Below the pieces are notes generated by a model. That model was not told the origin of the DNA and did not search any database. It saw nothing but the letters and a program-made list of their open reading frames with translations. DNA of 64,000 nt from Desulfurivibrio sp044068515 (GTDB lineage: Bacteria > Desulfobacterota > Desulfobulbia > Desulfobulbales > Desulfurivibrionaceae). Made by a program: the position numbers and the translations under genes. The stretch covers positions 62,001-126,000 of the forward strand of contig NZ_JBIPKI010000001.1 of assembly GCF_044068515.1 (NCBI RefSeq), read 5' to 3'. How positions within the stretch are numbered: the stretch's first letter is position 1; each line of letters opens with the position of its first letter. Shown in pieces: positions 26,322 to 34,422 of the stretch.

Positions 26322-26488
26322 AGAGATAAGAGCGTTGGCGCCAAACCTGCCCGCCCGCAAACCCGGGCGGTTAAGTATGGATTTGCGGCCCCGGATTCAG
26401 GCTGCCCGGGTTTTCCCAGCGGGACTTTAATGGGCGGGCCGGCGGCGTTTGCCGGTTTGCCGAAAACTTAGTTTGCTACGGCACCAAG

Positions 26489-27856
26489 ATGGATTATCAA
26501 CAGGCCTGGAAACACCTCGACAGTCTGCTATTTTTCAAGATCAAGCTGGGTCTCGACAGCATGGAGCGCTTTCTCGGGCGGCTGGGCGATCCCCAGCGCC
26601 GCTTGCGTTTCATTCATGTGGCCGGGACCAATGGCAAGGGGTCAGTGGCCGCGGCCCTGCTCAGCGTCCTGGCCGGGGCCGGCTACCGGGTCGGACTTTA
26701 TACCTCGCCCCACTTGAGCTGCGTGCGCGAGCGCTTCCGGATCAACAACGACTTTATTCCGGAGGCTGATTTTGCCCGCCAGGCCACGGCCATCCATGCA
26801 GTGCTCGACGGGGAGCAGATCACCTATTTCGAGTTCACCACCGCCCTGGCCCTGCTCTGGTTCGCCGCCGCAGAGGTCGATGTCGCGATCATGGAAGTCG
26901 GGATGGGCGGCCGCCTGGATGCCACCAATGTGATTACCCCTCTGGCGGGGGTGATAACCAATGTCTCCCTGGACCATCAGGCTTATCTCGGTGATACCCT
27001 GGCCGCGGTGGCGGCCGAGAAGGCCGGGATCATCAAGCCTGGCGTGCCCATGGTTTCGGGAGCGGCCGCCGATGACTCCCGCCGGGTGGTGGAGGAGCGC
27101 TGCCGGGAGCTGGCCGCTCCTTTATACTTACTGGGCCGGGATTTTTCCTGGCAGGCGGCCGGGGAAACCGCCGGAGCGGATGCGGATAGAGCGCAATCCC
27201 CGTCCGCCAGGTCGTGGACTTACCGAGGGCTCCATGGAGCAATCGAGGGCTTGAACTCGCCCCTGCGGGGAAGTTATCAACGGGACAACCTCAGCCTGGC
27301 CCTGGCGACCCTGGAACTGCTGGCGACATCCCTGCCGGTTGGGGAACAGGACATTCGGGCCGGTCTGGCCGCAGTAAGCTGGCCCGGTCGGCTGGAACTG
27401 CTGGAATTGTCGCGGGAGGAGCAGGGAGGACGTCGGAGGGTATTGCTGGACGGGGCCCACAATCCCGCCGGGGTGGCCGCCCTGGTGGCCGCCCTGGAGG
27501 CCGACTTTACTTATCGCCGCCTGGTGATGATCTGGGCCAGCATGGCCGACAAGGACGTGGCCGCCGGGCTGAACCTGATCGCGCCGCTTTGCGACACCCT
27601 GATCCTGACCAGGCCGGAAAGTGAACGTTCCGCCACCCCCGCCGAGATGCGCCGCCTCTTGGCCCCGGAGGGCAGGGTACGGGTGCTGGAGGCCGCCGAC
27701 CCGCTGGCCGCCCTGGACCTGGCCTGGCGGCTCAGTTCAGCCGAGGATCTGGTCGCGGTGGCCGGCTCGCTTTATCTGGTGGGAGCCGCCCGGCGTATTT
27801 TGCTGGGTGAGCTGGTCGCCGCCGTGCCGCGGCCGGAAAAGGAGGATCGGTCTTGA
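26489..27856 (+). CDS. folC: Bifunctional folylpolyglutamate synthase / dihydrofolate synthase
   Basis: The 455-residue Mur-ligase-fold protein has the P-loop VAGTNGKGSVAAALL near residue 50. YTSPHLSCVRERFRINN, EVGMGGRLDATNVI and ITNVSLDHQAYLG follow, and the C-terminal domain has LLDGAHNPAGV. It adds glutamate to dihydropteroate and then polyglutamylates folates. The one-carbon theme fits glyA, but folC is not in that operon. accD, often next to folC, is absent here. An HNH nuclease gene follows after about 130 bases. Confidence 0.95.
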   Translation: MDYQQAWKHLDSLLFFKIKLGLDSMERFLGRLGDPQRRLRFIHVAGTNGKGSVAAALLSVLAGAGYRVGLYTSPHLSCVRERFRINNDFIPEADFARQATAIHAVLDGEQITYFEFTTALALLWFAAAEVDVAIMEVGMGGRLDATNVITPLAGVITNVSLDHQAYLGDTLAAVAAEKAGIIKPGVPMVSGAAADDSRRVVEERCRELAAPLYLLGRDFSWQAAGETAGADADRAQSPSARSWTYRGLHGAIEGLNSPLRGSYQRDNLSLALATLELLATSLPVGEQDIRAGLAAVSWPGRLELLELSREEQGGRRRVLLDGAHNPAGVAALVAALEADFTYRRLVMIWASMADKDVAAGLNLIAPLCDTLILTRPESERSATPAEMRRLLAPEGRVRVLEAADPLAALDLAWRLSSAEDLVAVAGSLYLVGAARRILLGELVAAVPRPEKEDRS

Positions 27857-27985
27857 AACCAAGCTGGTTCAGAGGGGCAAAAGGCAAAATTGCCGGCCTG
27901 GCCCGGGAGCCGCTGGAGCGCAGGCCTGGGTCTGCGCGGGGCAAAAAGAGGGCCGGCGGGGTCACATTTTAATGGACAGAGCCTG

Positions 27986-28279
27986 ATGGCAGGAAAGCAA
28001 TTTGATCAGGATTTTGACGGAATTGACGAGGGCCGGATCCGCCGGGAAAAGGCCAAAGCCCGCCAATTGCGCAATAGTCGCTGGTGGAAGGAAAAAATTG
28101 CCCAGGGTCGCTGCTATTACTGCGGCCGGGAAGTCGCGCCGGCGGATCTGACCATGGACCATGTGGTCCCGCTGGCCCGGGGCGGGCTCAGCAGCAAAAA
28201 CAACCTGGTCCCTTGTTGCAAGGAGTGCAACAACGACAAAAAAAGTCGGCTGACCTTGGAATGGCAAGGTTATGATTGA
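27986..28279 (+). CDS. HNH endonuclease family protein
   Basis: This is a 97-residue protein with a complete HNH fold: CYYCGREV and CCKECNND as the zinc-binding Cys pairs, DHVVPLARGG as the first His strand, and NNLVPCC with the Asn. The N-terminal 40 residues are basic and helical (EGRIRREKAKARQLRNSRWW). Such short stand-alone HNH proteins are widespread and often of unknown target. The ATG at 27986 is used because the frame upstream overlaps the end of folC's trailing sequence and lacks similarity. It converges with the phosphofructokinase gene. Confidence 0.87.
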   Translation: MAGKQFDQDFDGIDEGRIRREKAKARQLRNSRWWKEKIAQGRCYYCGREVAPADLTMDHVVPLARGGLSSKNNLVPCCKECNNDKKSRLTLEWQGYD

Positions 28280-28282
28280 GCG

Positions 28283-28313
28283 CCGGGCCGGAAGTCAGGC
28301 CAACCCGGCCCGG
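28283..28313. terminator. Perfect GC hairpin between convergent HNH and phosphofructokinase genes
   Basis: CCGGGCCGG at 28283-28291 pairs with CCGGCCCGG at 28305-28313, with a 13-base loop. It lies just between the two convergent stop codons, so it may terminate both transcripts, but no T run is present. Confidence 0.4.
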
Positions 28314-28320
28314 CCCGGGT

Positions 28321-29418
28321 TCAGCCAACGTCGCCGAAGCAGATCCCGATTTCCCGGGCGGTAAGCAGCTTGTCGCTGCCCACTTCCACCTTTTTTCTGG
28401 CCTTGACCGCCTCGGCCAGGGGGACCGCCACCATGTCCGGGGTCCTCAGGGCCACCATGTGGTCAAACATTTCCTGCTCCGCCATCCGGACCGCCGCCCC
28501 GCCGAATCGCAGGGCCAGCAAACGGTCGAAGGTGGTGGGAGATCCGCCCCGTTGCAGATGTCCCAGGGTCAGGGAGCGGGTGTCCTTGCCGGAGAGTTTG
28601 CGGATCTGCTCCGCCACCCATTCGCCGATTCCCCCCAGGAGTTCGGAGTCGCGGCCCAGTTCGGAATTTTTCCTGGTGACCGCCTTTTTCATGCCCCGGG
28701 CCTTGGCGCCTTCGGCCACCACCACGATGGCGTAATGCTTGTCGCGCAACTCGTTGTCGTTGATCTTCTCGCAAACCACGTTGATATCAAAAGGAATCTC
28801 GGGGATGAGAATGACATCGGCCCCGCCGGAAATGCCCGCATTCAAGGCGATCCAACCCGAGTCCCGGCCCATTACTTCCACCACCATCACCCGGTCGTGG
28901 GACTTGGCGGTGGAATGGAGCCGGTCCAGGGCATCGGTGGCGGTGGAGACGGCGGTATCGAAACCGAAGGTGCGCTGAGTGGCCTCGAGGTCGTTGTCGA
29001 TGGTCTTGGGCACTCCGATCACCGGCATCCCTTTTTCCACCGCGAAACGATGGGCGATTTCCAGGCTGCCGTCTCCCCCCACCGCGATGTGACAGAAAAA
29101 GCCGAGCCGGCGGAAATTGCGCATGATCCGGTCGGAGAGATCCAGGGTCTGAATTTCGCCGGCCAGGTTCTCCACCGGCATGGCAAAAGGGTTGCCCTTG
29201 TTGGTGGAGCCGAGGATGGTTCCGCCCATGGGCATGATGTCTTCCACCTTCTCCGGAGTCAGGCGTACCAACTCGTCGGGATCAAGCAGCCCCCGGTAAC
29301 CGCTTTTGCTGCCGTAAATTTCCCACCCCCGTTGGTATGCGGACTTGGTAACCGCGTAAATTACCGCATTCAGACCGGGCGCATCGCCGCCGCCGGTGGA
29401 GATTACAATTTTTTTCAT
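28321..29418 (-). CDS. 6-phosphofructokinase (group III-like)
   Basis: The 365-residue protein begins MKKIVISTGGGDAPGLNA. The nucleotide/phosphate site is AVGGDGSLEIAHRF (Gly at the position that is Asp in PPi-dependent enzymes). The catalytic loop is GVPKTIDNDLEAT (Lys at the second selectivity position), with MGRDSGWIALNAGI and GHLQRGGSPTTFDR. It phosphorylates fructose 6-phosphate in glycolysis. The Gly plus Lys combination is typical of group III phosphofructokinases and does not by itself decide between ATP and PPi. A strong AGGAGG ribosome-binding site precedes the ATG. Confidence 0.93.
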   Translation of the reverse strand: MKKIVISTGGGDAPGLNAVIYAVTKSAYQRGWEIYGSKSGYRGLLDPDELVRLTPEKVEDIMPMGGTILGSTNKGNPFAMPVENLAGEIQTLDLSDRIMRNFRRLGFFCHIAVGGDGSLEIAHRFAVEKGMPVIGVPKTIDNDLEATQRTFGFDTAVSTATDALDRLHSTAKSHDRVMVVEVMGRDSGWIALNAGISGGADVILIPEIPFDINVVCEKINDNELRDKHYAIVVVAEGAKARGMKKAVTRKNSELGRDSELLGGIGEWVAEQIRKLSGKDTRSLTLGHLQRGGSPTTFDRLLALRFGGAAVRMAEQEMFDHMVALRTPDMVAVPLAEAVKARKKVEVGSDKLLTAREIGICFGDVG

Positions 29419-29685
29419 GCTGTTTTACCTCCTGGTCACCTGCCGTGATGCGTAATCATGAGAAAAAATCTCGCCAAGTTATAGTAAGGTTTGCCGGCAA
29501 GGTCAAAGCAAAAGAGCCCGGGCCCCCCGCTGGCCGCCGGAATAATATCACCCGGTGAAGACATTCTTCCTGCCTCCCCCTTGACTTCCGGGCCATAATC
29601 GCTTAAGTTTTTCCTAAAGTTAATTATGGTTGTCGGAGCACTCCGTCCAGCCTTTCACCAAAACCCCAGTTTAAGGAGATATATC

Positions 29686-30024
29686 ATGCTGGAAATAACT
29701 GATTTAGCGAGCAAAAAGCTCAAGGCCTATCTGGAGGACAACAATATTGTCTCTCCGGTTCGAGTGGCCATGATGCAGGGCGGTTGAGCCGGTCCCTCTT
29801 TGGGATTGGCTCTGGATGAGCCAAAAGACAATGACACCACCCATACTCAGGACGGAGTTCAATATCTGATCGATAATGGACTCAGCCAGCAGTGCGGCGT
29901 GGTCCGGATTGATTTCATCGATGCTGGAGCCCGCTCCGGTTTTTCCATTACCCCGGCCAATCCGCTGGGCGGCGGGGGCTGCGGCAGTTCCTGCAGCACC
30001 GCCGGCGGCTCCTGCGGGTGCTAA
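29686..30024 (+). CDS. IscA/HesB-like selenoprotein (UGA at 29785-29787 read as selenocysteine)
   Basis: The reading frame from ATG 29686, after a strong aaggagatatatc ribosome-binding site, is interrupted only by an in-frame TGA at codon 34. It then continues in the same frame to TAA 30022-30024, giving 112 residues. The N-terminal MLEITDLASKKLKAYLEDN is an IscA/HesB-type start. After QGG-Sec-AGPSLGLALDE comes a second half with a QQCGVVRIDFI segment. The C-terminus GGGGCGSSCSTAGGSCGC is very Cys/Gly-rich. HesB-like selenoproteins are known from Deltaproteobacteria. An 11-bp hairpin starts within the UGA (annotated separately), and selB is in the window. The role is probably metal or iron-sulfur handling, which is inference. 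Confidence 0.9.
29786..29812 (+). promoter_or_regulatory. Bacterial SECIS-like hairpin
   Basis: GAGCCGGTCCC (29786-29796) pairs with GGGATTGGCTC (29802-29812) over 11 consecutive pairs (two G-U), leaving a TCTTT loop. It begins inside the UGA codon, where bacterial SECIS elements sit. The exact loop bases needed by this organism's SelB are unknown. Confidence 0.75.
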
Positions 30025-30060
30025 CCGGATCATCTTTCTTATTAAATTGTCGCCAGGAAA

Positions 30061-30094
30061 AGCCCCCGTGTCGCAGACAGCGGGGGCTTTTTTT
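30061..30094 (+). terminator. Rho-independent terminator of the selenoprotein gene
   Basis: AGCCCCCG (30061-30068) pairs perfectly with CGGGGGCT (30081-30088) and is followed by seven Ts. It lies 37 bases after the TAA and separates the selenoprotein gene from the AMMECR1-family gene. Confidence 0.92.
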
Positions 30095-30116
30095 GTCGCC
30101 GGCCAGGAGATAATTT

Positions 30117-30719
30117 ATGCGCACGCCGGAATTTAGGGATCAGGGGCAACTTGCTGACCGCGAAGGCCGCGCCCTGTTATGGCTGGCCCGCCGGACCATC
30201 GCCCGTCATCTCGGTCTGGCCGGAGATGAGGATAACGATCGGGAGATGAAGGCCATCCTCGCCGCTCCTCGCCTGCAGGAGCGGCGAGGAGTCTTCGTAA
30301 CCCTGAAAAGCGCCGGTTGCCTGCGGGGCTGCATCGGTTGCCTGAGCGCCGCCGCAACCATTGTGGACGGGGTTCGCGACAGCGCCGTCAAGGCCGCCTT
30401 TCACGATCCCCGCTTTGCCCCTCTTACCGTCGAAGAACTGGCCGCGGTAAAGATTGAGATCAGTGTTTTGACCCCGCTGGCGCCGCTGGAGTACGATGAC
30501 GGCGCTGATCTTATCGCCCGTCTGCGGCCGGGCCGGGACGGGGTGCTGATTGGGCGGGGAGGGCATACGGCCACCTTCCTCCCCCAGGTCTGGGAGCAAT
30601 TGCCGGAGGCGGAGCGTTTTCTCGACCATCTCTGCCTGAAAGCCGGATTGCCCGACTCGGCCTGGCGGGAAGGAGATCTGCGAGTTGAAACCTACCAGGT
30701 ACAGGCTTTTGCCGAGTAA
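30117..30719 (+). CDS. AMMECR1-domain protein (AmmeMemoRadiSam system protein A)
   Basis: The 200-residue protein has the AMMECR1 core, including the highly conserved LRGCIGCL block near residue 70, SAVKAAFHDPRFAPLTVEEL, IEISVLTPLAPL and the GVLIGRGGHTATFLPQVWEQ region near the C-terminus. In many bacteria this protein is encoded with Memo-like and radical-SAM partners, but neither is next to it here. Its biochemical function is not settled. AGGAGA six bases before the ATG supports the start. Confidence 0.9.
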   Translation: MRTPEFRDQGQLADREGRALLWLARRTIARHLGLAGDEDNDREMKAILAAPRLQERRGVFVTLKSAGCLRGCIGCLSAAATIVDGVRDSAVKAAFHDPRFAPLTVEELAAVKIEISVLTPLAPLEYDDGADLIARLRPGRDGVLIGRGGHTATFLPQVWEQLPEAERFLDHLCLKAGLPDSAWREGDLRVETYQVQAFAE

Positions 30720-31099
30720 ATTTTTTTTGGGGCCGGCATTAGCTGGCTGGGTTCTCCCGTTTGCTCCGTGACTGATAGCTGCCCCTGGGGCGGTTACCCG
30801 TGTGAAAAGTGAGCCACAGCTGCCGGGGCTCTCTTGGTTGGGGATGCCACCGCGGTAAATTCCTTTGCTTATTCTTTTTGCCTTCTTATGGTTGTTTGCC
30901 AACTCTGGAGGCAAAAACTGTTTCGCTATCCGGCAGAGCATGATAAACATTTTCCTTCGAGCCCAGGAAGGGGATCTCGGGCCGCTGGGACCTCCCCGGC
31001 AGGCGGCAGAGGACAGGGTGGCGCTTGAGCAGACGGATGGCGGACAGCTGGGCATAGGGCCGGCCGTCGAGTTTTCCTCAAATCAAAGAGGAGCTGCGT
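30720..31099 (+). other. 380-base intergenic region without a recognisable gene
   Basis: No supported coding region. The first part (30770-30840) contains several complementary GC blocks (for example agctgcccctggggc and cagctgccggggct) and could fold as a leader RNA, but it matches no riboswitch consensus that I know. An AGGAG ribosome-binding site for the next gene lies at 31089-31093. Confidence 0.5.
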
Positions 31100-32299
31100 T
31101 TGGCTATGGTGGGAAAAGCCCAAACAAGCACCCGGTTGCTGGCGGCCATCGCCCTGATCGTTCTGGTTGCCGGTTCAACCGCCACCCTGGTGGTCAACTG
31201 GCGGATGAAAGCCAGCGCCCGTGATGAGGCCCGGGTCAAGGCCATGCTGATCCTGGATCGCAACCTTGCTATCCATACCTATTTCACCCATCAGCTCAAG
31301 CCGGTTCTCTTTGAAACCGTGGATGTCAAGTCGGAAAACTATTTCGAGCCGGCCTGGATGTCGTCAACCTTCGCCGTCAGAGAAATTGACAATTACTATC
31401 AGGCCTTGACCGGCAGCGGCTATTACTACAAGGAATGCGCCATCAATGCCCGCAGTCCGGAAAATGAGGCCGACGCCTTTGAAAGTGCCTTTATCAGGCA
31501 ACTGAACGAAAATCCGGATTTGCACGAATACGCCACGGTGCGTGATATCAATGGGGCGCCGTTTCTGGCGGTACTTCGACGGGGCGAGGTGATGGAGCAA
31601 AGCTGTCTTCGCTGTCACAGTACCCCTGAGATCGCTCCTGCCGGCCTGGTGGATTACTATGGGGCCCAGCGCAGCTTCAACCGGGAACTGAACGAGGTGG
31701 TTTCGGCCATTTCCCTGCGGATCCCGCTCGCAGAAGCCTATGGTGATGTCAACCGGCTGATCCTCCATCTGTCCCTCTTTTTTGCCTTGGTGCTGCTGGC
31801 GGCTCTGGGGGCGGTGGCCTTCCTGGGCAAGCGCTGGATGTTTGATCCTTTGCGCCTGATCCGGGATAAGGCCCTGAATATTACCACCGATCCCCAGCAG
31901 TTGGGCGAGCAGATCGAGGTGGCGGCCGGGTCGGAGTTGTCAGCTCTGGTCAGCGCTTTCAACGAGATGTCCCGGCAACTCAGAAAAGAGCGGGATAAGC
32001 TTGAAGAAAGGATCCAGCGAAGAACGGCAACCCTCTCCCGGACCAATGACCAGTTGCGGCATGAAGTCGAAGAACGGCGTCAGGCGATTTTGAAGCTGGA
32101 AGCGGCCCTCAAGGAAATCAAGACCCTGCGCGGCATACTGCCCATCTGCGCCTACTGCAAGAATATCCGGGACGACAAGGGATACTGGCAAAAACTCGAG
32201 GCTTATATCGAGCAGCATTCCGAAGCGGAGTTCACCCACGGCATCTGCCGGGACTGCGCCCGCAAACTTTATCCGGATTTAGATTTGGACGAGGAATAG
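31100..32299 (+). CDS. DUF3365/Tll0287-like heme-c sensor with HAMP and C-terminal Cys motif, no output domain
   Basis: The 399-residue protein has one N-terminal membrane segment (residues 12-33) and a periplasmic DUF3365 domain with a c-type heme site CLRCH near residue 174. A second membrane segment (about 221-243), a HAMP linker (RKSEL-like region around 255-300) and a long coiled coil (305-345) follow. It ends with LPICAYCKNIRDDKGYW and FTHGICRDCARKLYP, a four-Cys motif that usually sits at the end of kinases or regulators. No kinase, cyclase or GGDEF domain is present. TTG 31100 is chosen because AGGAG is six bases before it; ATG 31106 is the alternative. It may sense redox or gas and signal through a partner. 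Confidence 0.85.
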   Translation: MAMVGKAQTSTRLLAAIALIVLVAGSTATLVVNWRMKASARDEARVKAMLILDRNLAIHTYFTHQLKPVLFETVDVKSENYFEPAWMSSTFAVREIDNYYQALTGSGYYYKECAINARSPENEADAFESAFIRQLNENPDLHEYATVRDINGAPFLAVLRRGEVMEQSCLRCHSTPEIAPAGLVDYYGAQRSFNRELNEVVSAISLRIPLAEAYGDVNRLILHLSLFFALVLLAALGAVAFLGKRWMFDPLRLIRDKALNITTDPQQLGEQIEVAAGSELSALVSAFNEMSRQLRKERDKLEERIQRRTATLSRTNDQLRHEVEERRQAILKLEAALKEIKTLRGILPICAYCKNIRDDKGYWQKLEAYIEQHSEAEFTHGICRDCARKLYPDLDLDEE

Positions 32300-32460
32300 G
32301 TGGTTTTTGCCCCTGAGCATTGCGACCCCCTGAGCCCCCCTCGATTCTGCCACCCGGCTGCGGTCGCGGCCAGGGTCATCACTGTTCTGTCCGGCTCAAG
32401 AGCCAGCGCCGCCGAACTCGGCAGGGTCCGCTGGTCGTTGTCGTGCATGCGCCCGGATTT

Positions 32461-32491
32461 TTGACAAATTACCGCCCCCGGCGACGATATT
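32461..32491 (+). promoter_or_regulatory. Candidate promoter of tRNA-Leu
   Basis: TTGACA at 32461-32466 and GATATT at 32486-32491 are separated by 19 bases. A second weaker set (TTGCAT, 17 bases, TACAAA at 32521-32526) lies closer to the tRNA. Either could drive the tRNA gene that starts at 32557. Prediction by eye only. Confidence 0.35.
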
Positions 32492-32556
32492 CGACGGTTG
32501 CATCTTGTCACCCAAAATGGTACAAAGCCCCGTGAATCCTGTGGTTGCAGGTTTTG

Positions 32557-32644
32557 GCCCGGATGGCGGAACTGGTAGACGCAAGGGACTTAAAATCCCT
32601 CAACCCTTAGGGTTATGCGAGTTCGATTCTCGCTCCGGGCACCA
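32557..32644 (+). tRNA. tRNA-Leu, anticodon UAA, CCA encoded
   Basis: The acceptor stem GCCCGGA (32557-32563) pairs with TCCGGGC (32634-32640), followed by ACCA. The anticodon stem-loop AGGGA-CTTAAAA-TCCCT places TAA at 32591-32593. A long variable arm (CAACCCTTAGGGTTA) is typical of class II tRNA-Leu, and the T arm GCGAGTTCGATTCTCGC is perfect. It decodes UUA and UUG. Confidence 0.97.
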
Positions 32645-32662
32645 GTAACAGCAAGGGTTTCC

Positions 32663-32689
32663 AGGCTTCGGTCTTGGAAGCCTTTTTTT
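32663..32689 (+). terminator. Rho-independent terminator after tRNA-Leu
   Basis: AGGCTTC (32663-32669) pairs with GAAGCCT (32677-32683), followed by seven Ts, 19 bases after the tRNA CCA end. Confidence 0.9.
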
Positions 32690-32861
32690 GTTTGACGCGA
32701 ATTTTTCTCTTTTTTCCCTCTAACAAAGGTCGCGGCCGGCCGCAGCGAAGTCTGGAAACCACCTGGTTTGACCGGATTTCCCCGTGCTGAATCAGGTCTA
32801 TAAAGGTCCCGGCCAAGTCGCGCCAAGCCGCTATTATGCGCGGCTGCGCCTGGGCACAGTA

Positions 32862-34097
32862 ATGGCAGGAAATAAAAGAATCGTGACTGGAATCAGGTAC
32901 ATCGTGGCGGGCAGTTTGATCGACGGCAGTGGTGCCGGGGTGCGCAGGCAGGTCTTTCTGACCGTTAAGAAGGGCGCCATTGCGGCCATTGGCTCCGCGG
33001 CCGATCTTCCAGGCCATGATGGGACGGTCATCGACGACTTCTCGCACTGTACCATTTTGCCGGCCCTGGTTGACGGCAGCGTTGACTTAGCCCGATCGCC
33101 CTCCGTGGACGGGCGGGGGCGGTTATCGTCGAACGATGGCGACTTGGCGGAGAAGGCCGCCCTGGTTCAGCGGCATAGCCACTACTGCCATATCCACGGG
33201 GTGCTGGGGGTGGCCGACAGTGGTGATCTCACCGGCTTGGTGGAACTCGCTTCCCAAGGAATGGCGGGAGGGGGGCTGATTGATATTCGCACCTCCGGCC
33301 CTCTCTGCCGGGCCGAGGGCAGCGGCGGCAACCCGGGGTTCGGGGATTTTCTCCGGGTCGTTTATTCGGCCGATATCGAAGACCAGCCGACTTCAGCCCC
33401 TCGCTTCAGCCCGCAAGACCTGAACCGTATTATGCGGCAACGAGACGGTAAAAAGGCGGTGGTGGTGGCCAACGGCCGTCAGGCGGTGGCGGAGGCCCTG
33501 GCGGCCGGTTGTGATGCCATTGAACAGGGATACGCAATGGGGGAGGACAATCTCCGCAAAATGGCGAGTCGGAATGTATTGTGGATTCCCGGCCTGCTGC
33601 GGGCCAAGAATGCCTTGGATGGCAGCCGGGCCGGCGGGGAGGTATCCTGCCGTTTTTCCCAGCGTTATGCGGCCCCGGGCAAGCCGCTGCCCGGCGCGGA
33701 AGCCTTTTGGCAAAAGATAATCGCCGAACAGCTGGCGCAACTGAGTCTGGCCGGCAAACTGGGGGTGACCACGGCGGTGGGAACCGGTGCCGGCAGTGTG
33801 GGCATCCTCCATGGCGAGTCAATGGTCGAGGAGCTGAAATTGTTCCTCAAGGCCGGTTATACTTTGGCGGAAGCCATCCGCTGCGCCTCGGTAATTGGAG
33901 CGGGCTTTTTCGGCATGGAGCGGCTGGGGCCGCTTGCGGTCGGGCGACCAGCGACCTTTCTGCTTGCCAGGGGTACGCCCCAACAGCTGCCCCGTAAACT
34001 CTCCTACCTGGAAGGAATCTATATTGAAGGCCTGCCCAGCCGGGCCTATCATAAAAATCCGATCAAGCCGGCTGGTCGCCCGTCGGGGGCTGGTTAG
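32862..34097 (+). CDS. Amidohydrolase-fold protein lacking the usual metal ligands
   Basis: The 411-residue protein has the overall layout of an imidazolonepropionase/prolidase-type amidohydrolase. It has a composite N-terminal strand domain (IVAGSLIDGSGAGVRRQ ... VKKGAIAAIGSAADL), a TIM-barrel region, and HGESMVEELKLFLKAGYTLAEAIRCAS near residue 330, which is the normal late helix. The metal positions are changed: the HxH after the first strand is replaced in LPALVDGSVDL, SIEHG becomes AIEQGYAM, and GTDAG becomes GTGAG. It is therefore probably non-catalytic or uses another mechanism. The ATG at 32862 is preferred over GTG 32784; no clear ribosome-binding site supports either. Confidence 0.8.
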   Translation: MAGNKRIVTGIRYIVAGSLIDGSGAGVRRQVFLTVKKGAIAAIGSAADLPGHDGTVIDDFSHCTILPALVDGSVDLARSPSVDGRGRLSSNDGDLAEKAALVQRHSHYCHIHGVLGVADSGDLTGLVELASQGMAGGGLIDIRTSGPLCRAEGSGGNPGFGDFLRVVYSADIEDQPTSAPRFSPQDLNRIMRQRDGKKAVVVANGRQAVAEALAAGCDAIEQGYAMGEDNLRKMASRNVLWIPGLLRAKNALDGSRAGGEVSCRFSQRYAAPGKPLPGAEAFWQKIIAEQLAQLSLAGKLGVTTAVGTGAGSVGILHGESMVEELKLFLKAGYTLAEAIRCASVIGAGFFGMERLGPLAVGRPATFLLARGTPQQLPRKLSYLEGIYIEGLPSRAYHKNPIKPAGRPSGAG

Positions 34098-34344
34098 GTT
34101 GTGGGGTCATTGCCGCACCAGGATCAGCCCTATGCCGGCTTACTCCCGAACCTGGCGGCCCCGTTGTGAAGCTGGGGCTATCGTGGCCATATGTCCGGGA
34201 ATTTTGAGTTGACAGCTTGCAGGTCTGTGGCTACAAGAAAACAATCGGTCCCCTCAGACGGAGAGGGCTCGTACTGCTTAAAAATCTTTTTTTGGTCAGG
34301 GGCGGCTACCCGATTTTTTTATTACTAGAACCATTTTCCGGAGC

Positions 34345-34384
34345 AAAACGCCATTTGTATTGTATCATACAACTGGCGTTTTTT
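34345..34384 (+). terminator. Rho-independent terminator
   Basis: A 16-base stem with one mismatch (34345-34360 with 34367-34382) ends in six Ts from 34379 on. It lies 248 bases after the amidohydrolase-like gene and 38 bases before the next start, so it insulates the MglA cluster from read-through. The 325-base gap has no other gene that I can support. Confidence 0.88.
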
Positions 34385-34422
34385 GGTTTAAGCGCGCGTC
34401 ACCTTCCAGCAACGGAGCTGCG

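Noticed and set aside
24012..26360. 782-codon minus-strand ORF opposite the helicase gene
   Set aside because: Antisense frame kept open by high GC. The plus strand has all helicase motifs and this frame has none.
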